A model generated the notes under the pieces. That model was not told where the DNA came from and made no database searches. It saw only the letters and a list, made by a program, of their open reading frames with translations. Below, one piece after another: positions 62,496-64,000 of a stretch of 64,000 nucleotides of DNA; position 1 is the first letter of the stretch, and each line of letters begins with the position of its first letter. Where the stretch lies: contig CP114488.1 of the NCBI GenBank assembly GCA_027186245.1, positions 2,926,501 to 2,990,500 on the forward strand, read 5' to 3'. The position numbers and the translations under genes are program-made. Source of the stretch: Coriaria nepalensis. Lineage: Eukaryota > Streptophyta > Magnoliopsida > Cucurbitales > Coriariaceae.

Positions 62496-63234
62496 ATAAT
62501 TAAAAAATGTTTAGAAATATCATTACTTTAGAATAATTATAGATCTATTTTAACATTTGTTTGATTTCAATACTATAATTTTTTATGATTCCTAAGATAA
62601 ATTGTTAAAATATTCGTTTTCTTTGTCTTATTTTTACTCGAGAATTAGCAAAAGATAAATATAGGGAAATTTGATGTGTTTATTAATTTACTTTATTTTT
62701 ACATAATTTTCCCTATAACGTTTTTAATTTTTTTGACTTATTTACTCTTTACTACCTCATTTATGTTTTGTATGAGCTTTGGGGAAAAGATATAAAAAGA
62801 AGTTAAAAAATATAAAATTAGAGCAAATGAATATTTAGAGGACTTGGATGCAATTAAAGAAAGTAAGGAAAGCACAAAACAAAGAAGCCTAAGAGAAGGA
62901 GTGGATTAGGTGAATTGGAAAAGAGTGAAGATTTCTAATTGGAATCAAATTGAAAGCGAATGGCTAAATATCTACAAATAGAAGGGACCTGATTCATCAA
63001 TAAGCATTATAGTTTCAGCAATCAGAGCAAGGAGAAAGAAAAAGAAGAAAACTTTGTTTCACAAGGGCAGTAATTGCAATAGGCTAACCTACTCTGTTTA
63101 GTTTACCTTTTCTTTTTCATTATTTATTTTCTTTATATATTCAGTATTTGTTAGTTTAGTTATTATGACAGGTTAAGTTATCATATCACATTAGGGATAA
63201 TATGTAAAGATGAGAAATTGATATATCTCGAGAT
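62496..63234. other. Intergenic sequence, no gene seen
   Basis: AT-rich with a purine-rich patch near 62760-63060. No recognisable protein or RNA gene. Confidence 0.35.
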
Positions 63235-63760
63235 TAGTAGAGCTGCCTAAATTTGCAATCAAGTCCCTCACCTAATTAGCATTTCTGAAAACATGAGAGA
63301 TAATATGCCATTTCAAAGAAATGTAATATCTGATATTTTGAATTTCTTGAAAGAGAATTTGGGGGGAGGGAGGCAGGGTTAGAGTTTCTATTTACTAAGG
63401 ACCATATGAACTAATACAAGAGATTCGGTTTCGATGTGAACCTAAGAAAAGAATTTATCAATGTAGATTTTCACAACACCTAGGTAAGTTAAAAGCTTCT
63501 GTTTTCATGCTAGTTACAGAAGTTAAAAGCTTCTGCTTTCTGAAGATGATGCCACCATAGTAAATGCCCAGATTACCTTTGCTAGTCCCATCAGTGTTGA
63601 CCTTAATACCAGAGTTCGAAGGAGTCAATGTAATCATTTTACATATCACTCTTGGTTCCACTATTGGAATCCTGATGATTTGAGTTTTTCTTGAAGAGTT
63701 AGATTTTAATCCTTAGAACTTCTGAAAAGGCACCTCATGAGCATGAAGAAAATTTCATTC
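63235..63760 (-). pseudogene. LINE-type RNase H C-terminal fragment
   Basis: The minus strand contains GIKVNTDGTSKGNLGIYYGG near 63550-63610 (RNase H-like start with the NTDG aspartate). Next is HIETESLVLVHMVLSK near 63397-63445 in a different frame. After a stop-containing stretch comes WHIISHVFRNAN near 63278-63315, then a stop, then VRDLIANLG. The last block corresponds to the family's H-x-(R)EAN-x-x-AD-x-LA signature. Order and spacing fit the terminal RVT_3/RNase H domain of a plant LINE. The upstream reverse transcriptase is not in the window. Confidence 0.6.
63488..63541. repeat. Short direct duplication in the RNase H fragment
   Basis: GTTAAAAGCTTCTGTTTTC and GTTAAAAGCTTCTGCTTTC occur about 34 bases apart, differing at one base. 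The duplication disrupts the RNase H frame. Confidence 0.8.
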
Positions 63761-64000
63761 ATTAGAAAGTCATTAGACAGCAGAATATCATCATATTTTT
63801 TTAAAGCATCTATCTTTTCATATTATCCAAAGGACTTAAGTAAAGAGACAAATTTAATAACAAGGACAATCTTAAACGTAGAAGCTTGAGGGAAAGCAAA
63901 GGAAATGAGATTATAGATTAAGAAAAAAGGAAAATGAAAATGAAAAGATGAAGTCGTTACTAGTTATTCTACTGCCCCACTGCCAAAATTGTTGAGCAAA
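63761..64000. other. Window edge, no gene seen
   Basis: AT-rich with purine-rich runs. It may be more of the decayed LINE, but no protein motif is visible before the window ends. Confidence 0.3.

Noticed and set aside
1..64000. CRISPR arrays, operons, bacterial or organelle genes
   Set aside because: The only regular short repeats (62-bp and 47-bp units) are tandem without spacers, and all genes are plant nuclear genes with introns.

Overview
The window is nuclear DNA from a flowering plant, almost certainly a eudicot. It is AT-rich, its genes have short GT-AG introns, and its genes belong to plant families: a plastid SUF protein, a NAC factor, an ALMT channel, a PIRL leucine-rich protein and a MIP1-type RING ligase. 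The spaces between genes are large and full of decayed LTR retrotransposons, LINE pieces, a MULE relic, foldback elements and simple repeats. I cannot name the species.

Layout. From 1 to about 19,900 there is no functional host gene. This part holds a long foldback element (1173-2026), a gag-only LTR element on the minus strand (LTRs near 2511-3129 and 6510-7331), a 62-bp triple repeat (10492-10675) and a deleted Ty1/copia element on the minus strand (13311-17148).

From 19,921 to 25,335 is a compact gene cluster. It contains GCSH (mitochondrial glycine cleavage H-protein, + strand, 4 exons), a broken 3' fragment of the RNA polymerase III subunit gene RPC6 (minus), and SUFD/ABCI7 (plastid Fe-S assembly, minus, 3 exons). 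From 25,400 to 37,700 is gene-poor sequence with a MULE transposase relic at about 33,960-35,070.

From 37,770 to 49,457 are three more genes: a NAC factor of the ANAC071/ANAC096/ANAC011 group (+, 4 exons), an ALMT12/QUAC1-like anion channel (minus, 6 exons, convergent with the NAC gene) and a MIP1/RF298-type RING E3 ligase (+, 2 exons). A LINE fragment (minus) follows, then a gypsy remnant (+). A PIRL leucine-rich repeat gene (+, 3 exons) lies at 57,370-59,788. The right end holds another gypsy remnant (minus) and a LINE RNase H tail.

The six intact genes are ordinary housekeeping, regulatory or transport genes without a shared pathway. Their order is informative. From memory of Arabidopsis locus numbers, GCSH, ABCI7, ANAC011 and the MIP1-like RING gene are close neighbours on chromosome 1, and ANAC071/ALMT12 and ANAC096/ALMT13-14 are neighbours on chromosomes 4 and 5. 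The window seems to keep in one place a set of neighbours that Arabidopsis has split among duplicated blocks. All exon models come from reading frame continuity, GT-AG sites and family knowledge; no transcript or database search was available. I found no convincing undescribed system; the most unusual items are the RPC6 fragment ending at an inverted repeat, the gag-only element and the long foldback.
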